DNA of 64,000 nt from Tenodera sinensis. Lineage: Eukaryota > Arthropoda > Insecta > Mantodea > Mantidae. The translations under genes and the position numbers were made by a program. This document shows, piece after piece, positions 23,951-36,106 of the stretch. The DNA lies in NCBI GenBank assembly GCA_030765045.1, contig CM060969.1, positions 41,474,716 to 41,538,715 on the forward strand, in the 5' to 3' direction. A model generated the notes under the pieces. It saw only the letters and a program-made list of their open reading frames with translations, made no database searches and was not told where the DNA came from. Every line of letters starts with the position of its first letter. The stretch's first letter is position 1.

Positions 23951-24083
23951 CCCACGCAGGCACACAGAAATTTTACTGAAAATTCTTTTAGTGAGTCAGA
24001 AATGTGTCTATCCGCTGAAATATCTGTGCTAAACCTCTTGGATGGAATTTTACATCACCTCAACTTACTAGAGAAAATAAAAA
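23591..24083 (+). mobile_element. F1 repeat, internally shortened copy
   Basis: Left end GATGTGTTGCATTCATATG followed by a mutated 12-mer (ATTGACTCTACC). The centre retains ATCGTTTGAGTTATTTTTAA and CCATGTAAGAGATGTTAAA. A CA/CG tract follows, and the right end closes with CTAGAGAAAATAAAA. At 493 bp it is about 0.35 kb shorter than full copies. Confidence 0.75.
23878..23951. repeat. (CA)n(CG)n microsatellite inside F1
   Basis: Mixed CA and CG dinucleotides (CACACACGCGCGCGCGCAC and similar), at the position corresponding to the CA tract of the full-length F1 copy at 22.7 kb. Confidence 0.95.
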
Positions 24084-25923
24084 CCCTGAACAATAGCAAA
24101 TACAATACTACCTATATAAGCAGTCATACAACATTGGTAATATTTATCTCCTCTTTATCTTTAGAAATGTTGTATATGTAGAATATAGTCTTTATCTGGA
24201 ATTATTAAACAGTCCATGGAAAAGTAAATATTTCTGCATGCATTATAACGAGTTTTCATAATATAAATTCTACAGGTGTACAAATTTCATAATATATTTT
24301 ATGCAAATAATATACCTACTACTTGTAACCCCAAAAGAATTTTATTTTGTTCGTAGCTTTCCTCAACTCGGCCTGCGGCCTCGTTTAGCAATCACGTCTA
24401 CTCAAAAGATAAAATCTTCCTTTTAACCCTTGTATCATAAATGTGCTATTATAGCACATTGGATATTTTCATAACAGAAATTAACTTACTATGTATGAAA
24501 ATATAAGTGTGATTGATCCAAAACCCTTTATGTCTTTTTTTATCTTTGAAGATGCGCGTTCTCACTCCTAGGACTGTGCAATTGAAAACGAAGCACATCT
24601 TTCGAAAGCAAATTTTAAATCAATGGCATTTTCTGTACACGAATTTTCAATGTAATGGAGAGTTAATACTAGAAGTCTTGCATTTTGATTGATTCTGTTC
24701 ATTATACTATAAAATTATTCCATCATACAAATGAAACTTGGATTAAATACCTATTTGCTTGATCGTTACTATTGAAATGTTTCATTGTTCCCTCTATTGT
24801 GAATACGTTGGATAGTATGTGTATATGTACGTAGTCAGCTGTTTATGGCTTTCGCCGTTTGTTGACGGACGCTATATTTATGGGTCAAGAACAGCGAGGG
24901 ACGTCGGTAATGGGGTTCACTACTTAACTCTGCATATTTCATCACCCGGAGAGAAGCATCGGGCTCAAAGCAGTAATCCTTCCTTATTGGATGAGGCGAT
25001 TACCATACCACTAACACAATCGTTTGTTTCAGTGTAGGGATCTTTTGAAAGCTGTGAGTTGTTCTAGCGGAGCTATTTCCTATTCTGTATTTCCTATTCA
25101 ACTAATCAAACCTTTCACTACCACAATAGCCTCTGAAGATCTAATCTTTAGCATCTCAGGAGTAGTTGCTTACGCATTATGAGAACAAAACAATAAAAAA
25201 TTTAAACAAAACTGTATTACCGAAATTTAGCGACACTTGCTGTCAAATATGGCGTCGAAAGTACACTGTAATAACAAATTTTCTATTTTTCAGACTAACA
25301 ACGAAAAACCTTGTATTCAACAGCAAATGTTTCTCTTGAAGTGAATACATATTAGTAATCATGGTTTTGTATGTTTTTACATGGTGGAATAATCTTTATA
25401 AGATGTGTTTAAGAGTCCAACTGTTTGCGACACGAGTTCATTCTGTAGAACGGAGTTTGGCCATAAATTTCACCTGTAGCCGAAAAAACCTAACGATGTT
25501 TCTCGACGCAGCGGAGCTCATTAAAGCTTTAAAGTATGTCGATGTTAATCATCGATGGGAGTAGTTCCATAGTTCAATACGGAAACGCGTTGAACTAATT
25601 CTGGTTCGCAGTATCAGTCCTTCGTAAACACGCAATCGTCACTAGTAGTAATGTAATATTTCTTACGTCCAGAACATGTTTCAATGGATAAGTTTTACAG
25701 TAAGTGGGTCTAATGTATGTATTCTTATCACCATATTTCAGATAAAAATGTTTGAATCAAAGAAAAGAAAAAATATCAGAAAGGATTTCTGAGCTAAAGT
25801 GGCCTGCTTAAGTAACTAGATCAAAAGTCTGAATATATTGCAATGAGTTTCCTTGATCTTGAATGATCTTATCCAAATGACAGAGACATAAGTAGAACAA
25901 TAGTTAGGTCCAAAAGATAAAAA
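24084..25923. other. AT-rich sequence with one perfect hairpin
   Basis: The perfect inverted repeat AATGTGCTA-TTA-TAGCACATT lies at 24440-24460. Nearby is GGCCTGCGGCC at about 24370. No gene was recognised. Frames at 24819-25037 and 25361-25564 have no domain. Confidence 0.4.
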
Positions 25924-26750
25924 TCTGATGTGTTGCACTTGCATGAATTTCTCTACTCTTGTACTAACTATTCTTACAAACACTTATTCCTTTATTTTTT
26001 CATATTAGTCGAGATAAATATATACAGAAATTATACTACAAATTTTTTGTAAGTACAACGGAAATATGGCATACAGTAGACTTCGAGCGATAGTCAATTA
26101 TTTTAAAGCTAGTCGCTATATGAAAGCTTTGAAATTCCATTCACTTTGCCAACCAAGAGCTAAAAAAGTGAATAACGACCTACCACTTGAGAAAAGTTTT
26201 AAGTATTGCAAAACTCACAAATAACAAGAAATATCTCCAATTCACTCCACAAAAAATGCATTTGGGCATAACCTGAGTGTTTTAAGCAGATCTTCGTTTT
26301 TTTTACACGAAGATTTGGACTATCTCTTACAGTCTACCGGTTATACAAAGGTCACCAAGAGTAGACAGGATGGCTGCAGTAAAAAAATTTGCCATAAAAA
26401 ATCTTAAGCATGACATTGTAATCAAAATTGTTAGAGCCATTTTTGAAAAAATAAAAATTTTCCATGCAAAGAGTAGTTTAGGGTGGAGGAATTGTCTTCA
26501 AAATCTTCGTGTCGCATTCTTAAAAGATATTAAACTTAAATATCAACTCTGGTTTTTAACCGACTTCGGTTCTGAGTTATGTTCTTCATAGACACGCGCG
26601 CGTGAACTTTTTTTCTTCCTAAAATGCTTTTTCTTTTTTTGATTCAGCGGAATAAAAGTATATGTTTCCGGTGAAATATCGACATTGAATCTTTGGGTCA
26701 AATACAGTACTGGTGTACTTCTGCATACGTAGGGGAGCAAGTAGAAATTG
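25924..26750 (+). mobile_element. F1 repeat, full length with decayed right end
   Basis: Left end CTGATGTGTTGCACTTGCATG with ATTTCTCTACT. Landmarks include AAATCAAAATTG-like and GTTAGAGCCATTTTTG sequence, AAGAGTAGTTTAGGGTGG and CGGTGAAATATCGACATTGA. The right terminal 12-mer is decayed to AGCAAGTAGAAATT. A short CACGCGCGCGTG replaces the long CA tract. Confidence 0.85.
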
Positions 26751-27658
26751 AGGGCTTAGTAGTTTTGGTTTGTTTTGTTTTGGTATTTCTTTCACTTTTC
26801 TCGAAGCCAAGTTGATACTTTCAAAACTTGAATGCAAGAGATGTATACATAATCTTTTTTGAAGTTTCTCAAGAAATTTATCAGCCGATCTGGTCATCTG
26901 AAGCACTTAATCTTATGCTGCCTCTATTCCCACATTTTTTGCGGAAAAACCTCTAAATCTAACAAAAAACTTAAACAAAAGAGCTTGAAATTGAGAAGTG
27001 TTCGACAAAAATCTCTCAAGAAAGACTCATCTATTCTGTTGGGCGCTGGAGACAAGATGTCAAGCGTTTTTCCGTGACTGATGATGAACATAAAAACACC
27101 ATCATGAGTTGGGGAAAATCTGCCAATAAGGAGCAGGAGGAAGGGCTATCTTTATCGGAGATCTAGACCTATGAGTGTGCATCCCAACGCATTCCACGCG
27201 ACACTGACAAATATGTACCCAGTAGGAGGCTCATTCTCTCATTGTGGGACTCCAAAATGTGATTCCGCACAGCCTATTACGTTAGTGAGGGGCGATATTA
27301 TTGTTTGGTCCATCCCTTGAAATTGCCTCAATGATTCTATGTCATCCTGTCGCTATGCTTTCTTCTTTTCTATTCCTTTCTTTCCTGTCCTTGACTAAAA
27401 CAGATCCCAGCGATCTATAATGCTTCCAAACCAAAAACAATTCCCAAATTGAACAACACTAATTATATATTTGTTTCCACAGCAAATTTGACTGCTACTG
27501 TAAATTAAAATGGGTTAAATACTAAACTTCTGCTTTGATTGAAGGAAATTATTCCAATATTTACGTAAAGATTTGGAAATGTTGCTCTTCTGAGGTGGTT
27601 ATGGAGTACTGATATTGGAAAGCAATAACTGAGGAGGTGGAATTCAATAGTAGTCCAA
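26751..27658. other. AT-rich sequence, nothing recognised
   Basis: Open frames at 26619-26906 and 26859-27077 have no domain, and the former overlaps F1. Confidence 0.4.
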
Positions 27659-27711
27659 TTATTACTATTATTATCATTATTATTATTATTATTATTATTG
27701 TTGTTGTTGTA
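27659..27711. repeat. (ATT)n(GTT)n microsatellite
   Basis: Interrupted ATT units followed by GTT units. A similar ATT/GTT tract occurs at about 49935-49970. Confidence 0.95.
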
Positions 27712-28983
27712 TTTTGTATTAACAACAGAACGTATTTGACGTATAACTAATAACTTACTGTGGATAAAGTCATCTATTCTTTATAGTACGGGTTCTAAAT
27801 GTGGAAAAAAGACGAAACTTTTGGAATGAGAAGTTCTCTGGTAATTTAGACGTGTTCAATTTTGGACAATTTGGAAACATGTGTAATCATAGAACTAGTG
27901 TATGCTTATAAAATATATAAAAATTCTTCACTTCTACAACACAAACATTGCATAAAACTAGATCAAATCAAGAGCCGAGATTCAAAACTACTACAGGTTA
28001 TCAGATCGCAAGGAACTATACATCAAATGTGGATAAATGCATTTCTGTTTTATCATAAAAATTCTAATTTTCATATCTTTAACGGTATAAGGAGATAAGA
28101 GTCATTTCTCCCTAAAAACCCAAATTTTCTCTATGTGTAATGCCCATTACTTTTCGATTGCTAATAGCCATAAAATCTGAACTTTGACCTACCCCACCTT
28201 TACCACAAAGCATGCCATTTCCAAAATAAAATTTCGGATTGATAACTATGAGACAAGTAACATTAAAATATTAAAGTGATCCGGATAGGTCCTTCATTAA
28301 TATAAAATATCCAAAAGCTCTCCTTTCGGATATACTACTTTTTGAAAACCTGATACAGATATAAACGAATAGTTGCAAAACGTTATGAGCTTAAATGGAT
28401 AACGGTTTCGCTTACAGTTTGACTCAATTCTCTGAGAATAAATTCATTCGGTGCACGCACCAGTTACGACAAAACGCACTTTTATCTCAAAACTTCCCGA
28501 TAGCATCGGCTTCCGGTAACATGCCATTTTGGTGTAGCCCGTTATTATCAATTACCTTCTTTGGTACCTACATCCTGTGCTTATTTACGGCAGCATGTTT
28601 TCATAATTATGATTATACACAAAGAACTGTTAGATGGACTAGGGTCCTCCAGTTCGGTAGTCCTGCCTCTATCAAACATTAAGGGGCTACTTTTACAGTA
28701 CAAATTAACCCATTAGAGTTTTGGAGCTGTTGTTAGTAATTAACCACTTACATGCTGTTAACAATAGCATTAAAATTTGTAGACAGATTATACAGTTTAT
28801 AAAACGAAGTTGCCCACCTTTGGTCACGTGGGACCAATCGATGATAATACTGCAAATCTTACGCATAGCTCTGAAGGTTGTCCAGATCTCATTGTTTTAA
28901 AAGAAACAAACAGACGAAGTTTGTTTCTAATATCAATTTTACAATATTTGAAATTACTGCTTATACCCTTTTTGCTAGCTATG
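27712..28983. other. AT-rich sequence, nothing recognised
   Basis: The 95-codon frame at 28395-28682 and the 70-codon frame at 28810-29022 show no domain. The latter overlaps an F1 fragment. Confidence 0.4.
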
Positions 28984-29280
28984 CTATCTACTCATAAAAA
29001 GGAATGTGTTAAATTCCACTAAAAACATCAATTTCACCAGAAAAACACATTTTGAGATTCACTGAATACCAAAAAGCACTTACAGAAGAAAAGGCATCCT
29101 TGATGATATATAATATTCGTTTACTTTATTCCACATAGGATGTGACAATAAAAATCGTTTAAGTTTTGAGCAAGTACTCATTAACGAAACGCTTCCAGAT
29201 AATTACAGTTTGGCATAGAAAGATTTTCTTGAAAATCTCCACCTGAAATCCTTTAACCATGTCTGACTAAAGTACAAAAT
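28984..29280 (-). mobile_element. F1 repeat, old right-half fragment
   Basis: On the plus strand ATCTACTCATAAAAAGGAAT, CAATTTCACCAGAAAAACAC and GAGATTCACTGAATACC follow the reversed F1 right end in order. AGATTTTCTTGAAAATCTCC about 200 bases later matches the reversed internal region. It is strongly diverged. Confidence 0.5.
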
Positions 29281-31224
29281 TTAATACTCAAACAAAATTT
29301 TTCCTCTGAGTTGTTTGCAAGCAGACTCAAAGACACGCATTCTGACTAGTAGGTATATTTTGGTTCAGAAAACCTTAAAACATGATTCCCGTTGAGTTAT
29401 CCAAATGCGTTTTTGAGTGTTAGAGTAAATAAAAAAAATTATATATATAAAGTCATTTCAACGCGAGTTCTTCAGAGCGAATTGCTTATGTTTTAGCAGT
29501 TGCATATTTTGCATAGTAAAATTAATTATTCCTTTCTAATACCCGTTAAATATTAAAAAAAACAGTATTTAAAATTATTGTTAAATTGCCAAAATCATTG
29601 TAACACGTACACATTTTCTGGTTTCTATACGACACGTAGATTATTTTATCCGGGGCTTCAAGGTCATCGATACAAGTTCATTTATCTTCAACAAGTGGTT
29701 TCCTGTACAAAGTGCGGACGACTGAAATGGCCCTAAAAGTAAACACAACGATTTTTTTCTCCAAACTACTTGTTTATCAAGGGCACTATACCTATAGTAG
29801 CAGTTTTCAGTAAACCATAGAAGTTTGAACCTATCACTATTCTGTCACTAATACTTATATCGATTTTATACACGAATATGAAACCATGCTTAATATAATT
29901 TCATTTATAAGACATAAATGTTCTAATTCGTTAAAGCACTATAGGAAATTGAACACATATATCAGTAGGCATCAGTAATTTTTAAACATCTACACAGTGG
30001 CTCACCGAAATAACTAAAAATTTAAAGATAACTGGTAATATTTATATTTATCGTTATTTTAGTCAGGTTTTCTTATGTGAGAATGTGTTGAATTAACCGA
30101 AATATATTTAGTTTTATATAGAGAAGGTTTGGAAAAGGAGGCAGTTTTTTCTAGGCAGAATTTCAAGCATTATATTAAATTGTCATTTATAAAAGAACTA
30201 AAATCACAAGTGATCCATCGATTGATAATACGCAGTAACAGACTATAAGTAAATAAGATAAATCAAGAAATTTAGATGATTATGAATTAAAGGAGATATG
30301 AAAAACAAAGCAGAATTTAGGTTTACAGAGATAGTCCATTATTTTACTTAGATTTATTTTCCATTCAGGTGCAGAGTAATTCCTTGTTATAATAATTATT
30401 ATTCTAATTGCAGGTCATTTCGAGTGTTTATTTAACAGATTAGCTAACAAAAACCTTCTCTCTATAAAAAATACTATGGTGTACATTCAATTTTGAGGTA
30501 GGCATGCTGTTCATAGATATGACATTTGTTTTAGTTACTTATTCGGCTTATTCAGTTTTACAGAAACTAGATAAGGATTATAGAGACTCAAAGTTTTCGT
30601 TGTGTGTGTGGGATTATTTCGAAAGTCACTGCATTGAAGTTCTGGATGAAATACATTGGATGTTTAATTAAAAACTGATGTGTAACAGTTCCATAACTAT
30701 CTTGAGGTTGAACAATTTATTTAATTACTTATATAATTAGTTGTTACTACAAATATTCGATGAATACCGTCTCAGGAAGCTAATACTATGGTAATATACG
30801 TTCTGTTGAGGACAAAAGAGGCTGATACAAAATCCAACTTCATATCAAAAAGTAGAATCGTATATACATAATAGCCATGATAATAACCAATGGCCTCTCG
30901 AGACACAATCAGTCAATCTCCTAACATTTCAAGGTCTAGCTACTGGTTAAAACGCGGAAGTTTAAACTTCGATGTAATCTTATTTGGCATTTATTGTGCA
31001 GCAAGTTGTGTGTATCTTGTACGTGTTCATAGTTAGAAAAACCAAATAATGAGAAATTGACATGCCAGTTACAATCTAAAATTAAACATTTTTAAGGTTA
31101 TCCTTAGTTGGGAGATAGAAGTGAAGGTATTTGTAGATGATAATAACCCTAAGTCACATTGACATTGAAGATAATGTATCTATGACGATACAGAAGCCTA
31201 CAATTTTCTATTACGTTTTAACAT
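29281..31224. other. AT-rich sequence, nothing recognised
   Basis: Nearly 2 kb of low-complexity-leaning AT-rich DNA without an open frame above 60 codons and without a recognised repeat. Confidence 0.45.
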
Positions 31225-31969
31225 ATAGTATTCAGGGAACGAATAAAAATAACAGGAGAAGTTAGACAATGTTGTTCACTGTCAACCACTCTTTTTAATA
31301 TATATTTTGAGGACATCATAAGATCATCGAAGTAAATAACAAAGGAAGGAATTTAATAATAAAAAGTTAGCCTTCGCAGATGGCCAAATTTTAATAGCAA
31401 AATCAGAAGAACTGCAAAGAATGTTACATAAATTAAACAATGCCTACCATCTGAAAAATAAAAAGCAATGGCTTTCAATGGTTCTTATCCAGTTCGGTCA
31501 AAGACCGAAAGAAACCAATAGAACAAGTGACAAAATTTAACTTTATATGCTGCGAAATATCATACACAATGGAAATAGATGTAAATAATCAAGTAAATAA
31601 GCTTAATTATAAGCAGAACTTTGAAAAATAAAGCCAGAAAAGACTATATAAAATCATACCCACGATGACAGTTCCTACAATAACTCAGCTAGAATATAAG
31701 TTGCGGAAATAAGATTCCTCATATCAATAGCAGGATTTCAAAGAGCACACAAAAACATAATATAGATATAAGGCAACAATTAAACATAGAGGAAGTAAAT
31801 ACAACAATAGTGAAATATACAACAAACTGAAGATAACACTTAATAAGGATGACTGAAAACAATAGCAAAATCAGAACCAAGAGGAGGAAGAAACTAGAGA
31901 AGACCTTGAAAAAGATAGACGCAGCATCAACTTGGTGCCGGAACAGGCTAATAAAAATTCTAAACAGTA

Positions 31970-32003
<34 letters not shown>
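31225..32003 (+). pseudogene. LINE reverse transcriptase remnant with (GAT)n 3' tail
   Basis: The C-terminal part of a non-LTR retrotransposon reverse transcriptase, broken by stops and frameshifts. In order: VRQCCSLSTTLFNIYFEDI (usual form VRQGCPLSP.LFN), about 110 bases on FADGQILIAKSEELQRML (the catalytic FADD box with the second Asp changed to Gly), then TLKNKARKD, PTMTVPTIT and FLISIAGFQRAHK. The 3' end carries DAASTWCRNRLIK and then a tandem (GAT)n tail at 31971-32003, the usual 3' terminus of such LINEs. The 5' part is absent. The clade is not assigned. The minus-strand frame 31719-32027 is its shadow. Confidence 0.85.
31971..32003. repeat. (GAT)n tract at LINE 3' end
   Basis: About eleven GAT units immediately downstream of the LINE coding remnant, read as its 3' tail. 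Confidence 0.95.
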
Positions 32004-32460
32004 GCACACATTCAGAGCACAAAACAAGTAGTGGACACAACGCTTAAACCAGCTACGTCAAACCATTGTTAATATATTACTTTGATGTGGAAAACATTAA
32101 TTGCTACACAACAGCTTTTAAATACTCAATTCCTAAAATGTCCTTGAAAATGTTAAGCTATAATCTGTGTTCTAAGGAGCATTGTGAATGTTGAAAAATA
32201 CTGAAATAATAGAAGTAATTAACAGAAAGTGTGTTTACAGTGATTGGTGCTTTATCTAAATGTTATAGGACCCATTAAATAGCAATTTTTAACTTTAAAA
32301 TGTTTGACATTACAAAACCCAGTTCAGCAAACGAATAAAATTCTAAATATAAAGAATTGAAAATGTTCACTTTTTTTAATTTCTTAAGAAACTAATCTTA
32401 TAATTTGATTATTGGACTACTAAAGAAAGAAGTATTATTGTGGATATTCTAGGCGCATTT
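32004..32460. other. AT-rich sequence, nothing recognised
   Basis: No recognised feature. Confidence 0.4.
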
Positions 32461-33264
32461 ACCACTAAGATGTATCAAGAACTAATTGACTAATTGAAGT
32501 GTTTAGTGTTTTTTTACTGGCGCAACCGTAAGCAAGACAAATTAACCACATGCAGAGGGCAGGAACCTTACCTCCTTCTTTCTTTTCTTTTTCCTTCGCC
32601 TCCCCGTTGACGTCGTCGTGGTGACGATGGTTGGTGCTGCCTGCCGTTGTGCTGCGATGTTGTGCCGGGCGGCGAAGACGTCCCCGGGTGCAGAGTGACA
32701 GCGCTCCACCCTGTCTCCCACAAGTGTCCACGGGGTCCCTCTCGATCAACCCTCTCCTCTTATCTCTTCCTATAACTCTATTCTCCGTGATTTCTTTCAC
32801 CTTCTCTCTTCATCTGCTAACGAGTTGTTGTCGTTTGTTGCCCTTCCTCGTCGTAAGCCACACTTGTGGAGCTCGCACCTACGTTACCGGAGGTTGTCGT
32901 GAACCTTGTAATTCTTCACAGCAAGACATTCATTTTCCCGCCGACGAAAACAGAGATACAGAAGTAAGATATTGTTCTACGGTGTCGCAATCGCAAGACA
33001 GAAACATTTAATTTTTCTCCTGGTCTCTCCCTTTCTCTGAGCTTGGTGACGTTTATAGCATTGCGTGATTCGGTTCACTTTGACTTTCCCTGGTAATTTT
33101 TCTCTCCTCCACTTCTCTCTCGTTCCACTTGTCGCCGGTTTATCGTGTATTATGTGTGAAAATAAATGTAATATACGCCTGCCTTTAAAAGTCCCGTTTA
33201 AAATATTCCAGGCTTACACTTAGTTCCTGGGAGAGTTAATGATATATAACCACTTCACACGATC
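32461..33264 (+). other. GC-richer block, possible LTR followed by a primer-binding-like site
   Basis: The GC content rises sharply over 32550-33010, with open frames on both strands (32465-32800 minus, 32631-33011 plus) and no domain. AATAAATG occurs near 33160. The block closes with CTTCACACGATC and then GGTGGCAGGGATTTTT at 33265-33280, which resembles the primer-binding region that follows the 5' LTR of BEL/Pao elements (GGTGGCAGCAGGAT type). No second LTR and no pol sequence are present. The alternative is a host promoter or 5' UTR. Confidence 0.25.
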
Positions 33265-33280
33265 GGTGGCAGGGATTTTT

Positions 33281-34449
33281 ATGTGGTGTTTACACGCTCA
33301 ATTTTCTTTATCGTACTTCGCAATTATTTTAAACAGCTTTCTTCTATTTTTTTCTTGATAGCGATGTATGTAGGCACTGATACTATGGGGTTTTGTGTTA
33401 ATAAAATAGTGATGACTATATGTATTTTCAGTCTAATGGAGAGGCACTGTATCACAAGGAGTTAGGCTGTATAAAAAGTTACTTTGCAAGCTGAAAGTGG
33501 ATATTCTTATTGTCAGTGGTAGACCAATATGATAAAACTATTTTCTGATCTGTTAACGTGTCAGAAAAATATATTATACTTTGTTTCTAACGATGAATAA
33601 CCTTTCTATCACATTAATTATTTAACACTTCTACTCCAATAAACGAAAAGGCGTTGTCAATATCACAATATCACACAGTTTTGGTCCGTGATTGCCTAGA
33701 GAGTGTTCTGTCAGCAGTTAGTTGGGGCTGTGATGTAGGATCCTTGTCGATATTTATAGCTGACTACCCACACTTTATCTTGCGCTGCAACCACATACAC
33801 ACACCACACATGCAGCCTTGCAGATCGACTTCAGCCTTCTTTACCAGCTTCAGCTGTCACTCAGAAACCAACCCCGGCCAGGTTTGTTCTTACCTCTCCC
33901 AGGTTAAGAACAAATAAAAAATAAGGATTATAATGGATGCAGACTGATGAGAAATATTCCTTATCTTATTATCTCTCTAACGATCACAAACACTGCAGGT
34001 AATAGAGATGTCCGTCATACAACCGGAAGGCAAAGAAATTTCTCTTCGTTTTTTTCTTTCCTTCCAAACGACTCACTAGATGTTATAATTAATACTCCTA
34101 GTGCCAGCGTAACACTGCAATCCCAGATCCGCCATACAAACAACTCAAGCTGGCTAATATTAATGTGCTTTGCGTGACGAAACCATTTTTTCTTCTTCTT
34201 TCTCCTTCTCTCCTTCTCTTTTATACATATATCTATTTCTTTTTGGTCGCTGGCTGGTCTAGGTTAGGTCCATGTGGCAGTAAGAGAGGGGAAAACAAGA
34301 TATAAGACATTAGGGGAAGGGTTAAACAGGGGAGAGGATTTTACTTGACATCTTGATCTGGTAGTTACGTACATGTCAGCCTTTGACGACGTAGTTAATG
34401 CTGGCTGATGATGCCATTCGCCCCTCCTCAGTGCCTACAATAACGCCCA
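33281..34449. other. unassigned sequence
   Basis: Small open frames (60-87 codons) without domains. Pyrimidine-rich runs lie at about 34195-34250. Confidence 0.35.
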
Positions 34450-35915
34450 ATTCCGGCCAATCAGAGACTGAATAAATAGATAAATGCGAGCGGACGAGTT
34501 CGAAGGACATGCACGCCAACAACGTTTGAGACACCTCTTCACAGGTCCACTGACGTCTCGTGGATCTTGATAGTTCTGAGACTGACTGCCACGTGCTTTT
34601 AGGTCCAAGTAGTACCAGAGGAAAACCTTCTGGGGTCGCGCAGCGTTGTGACGTCAGTGACCACGTGGCTGAACCGTTACCTTGGCAAAATTAACGGCTT
34701 GGCACACAAACACTGAAGGGATAACACGCGCACGCAATCACAAACAAGTGCACACGTGTAGAGGTTCAGATATATCTTTGCGATTTAAGCGTTCACAGCG
34801 ATTACAAAGTTTTAGTTGATGCTGGACACTTGTATCAGTTTGACTCACTCTGAACACTTTAATTTTGAGATGCTTAACGCTATAGCTTCACTATTGAGAT
34901 TGTCTTGATTGCTGCGTCCAAGGTGTAGCCACTGAAAACACTTGAATGAACAGCAGAAGAATGTTCCTCGAAGGCGCGTCACGAGTGAAGAAATACAAAA
35001 ATATTTTTATCCTTACGTTTGTAAAAAGAGGAGCTGAGAGTTTGTAGGTATTTTATGACACTGTACTTTGAAACGAAAACGCACGGCGGAGGGAAAAAAT
35101 AATATTTGCGTCGCGAAAGATGAGCGAGGAACCAGAAGAAAAACCAAATGGTGAAGAAACTGATACAGCTGTAGCCAGAAGAAAAAAGTCAGGAATGAGA
35201 AAGCAACGAACGAGCTAGCAAAGTTATGTTTGCTCGCGCGCACTATATGGAATTCACGTTATATAATGCTCTGTGTGAGAGATAACTCTGTGCGTTACAA
35301 CTCAAGTGAAGCAAACTACTGGTTCTGCCAACGTTTTCAAATCCCTCCCTCCACATACACACGGACGTCCACACGCGCTGCCGCCACCAAACGGGCGCCT
35401 CTCTCTCTCTCTCGCTCTCTCTCTCTCTCATACAGTGTTACTACGCTCTCTCCCTCTCCCTTTCGTGTGGCGAAAAAAAAAAAGGAATGCTCTCGACTCA
35501 CAAAACCGAATCTCCGTCCTCGTTGCACCCGATGCTTTGAACATATCTTCCATCTTGTTCGTTGAGAGAGCGTCGGGCGGCGTCCCTCCTCTACCGACGG
35601 CTGGCGCACATGCGTCCTCCGCCCAAACCGCGTCCTTCTCCTCTCTACCCGGGAACACGTTACGCTTGGCGGCGGTTGCTGCTGCCACACGCAGCAGTAG
35701 GGGCTCGACGTCACTTTGTGATGGAACCAGTCACTGCATTGATCCTCAATGTGAGCTTTCTTTCCGCTGGACACCGCACCGCACCTCACTACATCCAATG
35801 ATGCTACCGTAAAACTGTTGTGTTGGGACAAACTATTTCCCTTTCCTCCTTAATGAAACAAATAGCTCTCTTGATTCATTTCAAACCAGAGAATGCGACG
35901 CCAAAGGATCACGTG
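34450..35915. promoter_or_regulatory. candidate regulatory region: CCAAT, CRE and E-box cluster in a GC-rich block
   Basis: A CCAAT box lies at 34457-34461, followed by the TATA-like AATAAATAG at 34471. CACGTG E-boxes lie at 34590-34595, 34662-34667, 34753-34758 and 35910-35915, with a full CRE (TGACGTCA) at 34649-34656. From 35340 to 35800 the DNA is GC- and CpG-rich, and a (CT)n run (GAGA-type) lies at about 35400-35430. The long opposed open frames (35306-35812 plus, 35337-35831 minus) lack domains and reflect few stops in GC-rich DNA. This could be a host promoter/5' UTR or an unrecognised LTR. Confidence 0.3.
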
Positions 35916-36106
35916 CTTTTATCTACCGTAACTGGCGAATCTCCTTGAATAACCTTTTCTGAAACAAATGACCCTTTTTCTCAGAAACTATTGAGCTTAG
36001 ATAACCGGAATTTTACAGCCCTCCAATACTCCTATTGATCCACTGATAAGTTTGTGGTTTTATGTGAGAGTAGTGGACGAAATCTTAAAAAAATTGCATT
36101 GCATAT

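Noticed and set aside
31719..32027. 102-codon minus-strand frame with poly-Ser and hydrophobic runs
   Set aside because: Antisense of the LINE reverse transcriptase remnant and its GAT tail.
35306..35831. Opposed frames of 168 and 164 codons
   Set aside because: Mutually antisense in a GC-rich, stop-poor block; composition is low-complexity and no domain is recognisable.
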